NCBI RefSeq assembly: GCF_004155535.1
Contig: NZ_RYUH01000003.1
Span: 1-64,000, forward strand
Length of the DNA: 64,000 nucleotides
Source of the DNA: Bifidobacterium pseudolongum subsp. globosum
Lineage (GTDB): Bacteria; Actinomycetota; Actinomycetes; Actinomycetales; Bifidobacteriaceae
Direction: 5' to 3'
Under the pieces are notes generated by a model that was not told the DNA's origin, searched no databases, and worked only from the letters and a program-made list of their open reading frames with translations. Each line of letters begins with the position of its first letter. The stretch's first letter is position 1. Shown piece after piece: positions 62,941-64,000 of the stretch. Position numbers and translations under genes: made by a program.

Positions 62941-64000
62941 ATGCCGAACAACGCCTTGGTCGCCCAACGCAGTGGCGGCGCGCAGTCCCATAACGCGCTC
63001 GGCCTGCTCGCGCTCGCCGCCGGCGCATTCGTGCTCGGCGCGGCCGAATTCGTGATGATGGGCATCCTGCCGCAGACCGCGCAGACGATGCACGTGAGCA
63101 TCCCGTTCGCCGGCAATTTCATCTCCGCATATGCGATCGGCGTGTGCGTGGGCACGTTGTTACTCGTGTTCGGGCGCCGGATTCCACCGCGCACCCTCAT
63201 CATCATCTTCATGATCATCGCGCTCGCCGGCAACGCGCTGAGCGCCGCCGCGGTGAATGCGCCGATGCTCATCGCCGCGCGGTTCATCGCCGGCTTCCCG
63301 CATGGCGCGTTCTTCGGCACGGCCACACTGATCGCGAAACTGCTCGCGCAAAAAGGCAAGGAGGCGCGCGCCGTCTCCGCCATGGTCACAGGGCAGACCG
63401 TGGCGAACATGCTCGGTGTGCCCGCCGGCACACTGCTCGCCGAACACATGACGTGGCGGCTCGCGTTCTGCCTGCTTGCCGCGATCGCTGCGCTGACCGC
63501 ACTGTTGGCGCGCTTGTGGATCCCGTACATTCAGCCGGTGGAAGACGCGGGCCTGCGCGGGCAGTTCCGCTTTTTGCGCAAACCGGGCCCGTGGATGGTG
63601 CTGATCGCCGTGTTCGTGGGCAATACCGGCATTTTCTGCTGGTGGAGCTACGTGAGCCCGTGGCTGCAGAAAGTGGGCGACTGGCCGTCGAACATGGTCT
63701 CGGCGATGATGATGCTTGCCGGCTTCGGCATGGTCGTGGGCGGATTGTGCGGCGGGCGCATCGCCGACCATTGGCACCCCGGCGCCACGTCCGCCATGGG
63801 TCAGGCCATCGCCGGCATCGGGCTCTTCGCCGTGTTCTTGGTGCCGGGTTCGCGCTGGAGCACCGCATTGCTGACGTTTGTGATTGCGTTCGGCTTGTTC
63901 TTCGTCTCCGCGCCGCAGCAGCTGCTGATGGCCGAAGCGGGCAAGGGCGGCGGCGAGCTGATCGGCGGCGCCACTGTGCAGATCGCGTTCAACTTCGGCA
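62941..64000 (+). CDS. MFS transporter (AraJ-like), C-terminus cut by the window
   Basis: At least 353 residues of a drug- or sugar-efflux-type major facilitator. Eleven helices are visible. The N-terminal part is LALAAGAFVLGAAEFVMMG, a segment typical of AraJ/YdhP-type members, and motif RFIAGFPHGAFFGTA lies in helix 4-5. Residues 195-215 are a cytoplasmic loop. GAGGAG lies 6-7 nt before the ATG. The gene continues past 64000. The substrate is unknown. Confidence 0.88.
   Translation, partial: MPNNALVAQRSGGAQSHNALGLLALAAGAFVLGAAEFVMMGILPQTAQTMHVSIPFAGNFISAYAIGVCVGTLLLVFGRRIPPRTLIIIFMIIALAGNALSAAAVNAPMLIAARFIAGFPHGAFFGTATLIAKLLAQKGKEARAVSAMVTGQTVANMLGVPAGTLLAEHMTWRLAFCLLAAIAALTALLARLWIPYIQPVEDAGLRGQFRFLRKPGPWMVLIAVFVGNTGIFCWWSYVSPWLQKVGDWPSNMVSAMMMLAGFGMVVGGLCGGRIADHWHPGATSAMGQAIAGIGLFAVFLVPGSRWSTALLTFVIAFGLFFVSAPQQLLMAEAGKGGGELIGGATVQIAFNFG

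Overview
The window looks like the chromosome of a Bifidobacterium. It is GC-rich with strong GC third-codon bias, carries a homologue of the Bifidobacterium GH127 beta-L-arabinofuranosidase, and contains the actinobacterial growth-control cluster (rhomboid, crgA, DUF881, sortase, trpG-like gene, pknB, pknA, pbpA, rodA, PP2C phosphatase, two FHA genes) known in other actinobacteria to lie close to oriC. I would guess the B. animalis/B. pseudolongum side of the genus, but the species is not proven from the sequence.

Layout. 1-3073: the start of an unknown gene, an aldo/keto reductase and an internally shortened GH127 enzyme. 3074-16347: a Fic protein, PEP carboxylase, a ThrE-type exporter, TrpRS, a DUF3073 protein, an SCP2-like protein, glycogen phosphorylase, a DUF805 membrane protein and a small membrane protein. 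16543-31538: rhomboid protease, then an origin-like intergenic region with a cluster of DnaA boxes and a tandem repeat of about 51 bp, then a methyltransferase and the cell-division/peptidoglycan/Ser-Thr phosphorylation cluster. Its minus-strand operon fhaA-fhaB-pstP-rodA-pbpA-pknA-pknB has stop/start overlaps between most members. 31619-40706: S9 peptidase, lipase-like hydrolase, EamA permease, RlmA-type methyltransferase, a two-component system, a DUF4190/DUF5067 lipoprotein-like protein and a cupin. 40707-41822: almost gene-free and rich in repeats, with a six-unit palindrome array of 31-32 bp period, a dispersed repeat, tRNA-Leu and an inverted tRNA-Leu fragment. 41823-52841: tgt, HtrA, a P-type metal ATPase, an AbiEi/nuclease-like gene between two copies of a palindromic repeat, ferredoxin-NADP reductase, a beta-lactamase-fold hydrolase and HtpX.

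52946-61956: a 9-kb element integrated in tRNA-Gly(CCC), bounded by 96-bp direct repeats. It encodes a tyrosine integrase, a repressor facing an excisionase-like gene, a DUF3987 ATPase, a separate primase-polymerase, several tiny zinc-ribbon proteins, a scaffold-like protein and an HK97-fold major capsid protein. No portal, terminase, tail or lysis gene is present. An iteron-like cluster of GTTAAACC motifs lies in the middle. The composition fits a self-replicating phage satellite that makes its own capsid shell but borrows the rest from a helper; a decayed prophage is the main alternative. 61988-64000: one more dispersed-repeat copy, an SRAP (HMCES/YedK) protein and a truncated MFS transporter.

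Many genes here have a TANNNT box only 6-8 bp before the start codon and no Shine-Dalgarno sequence, which suggests that leaderless transcription is common.
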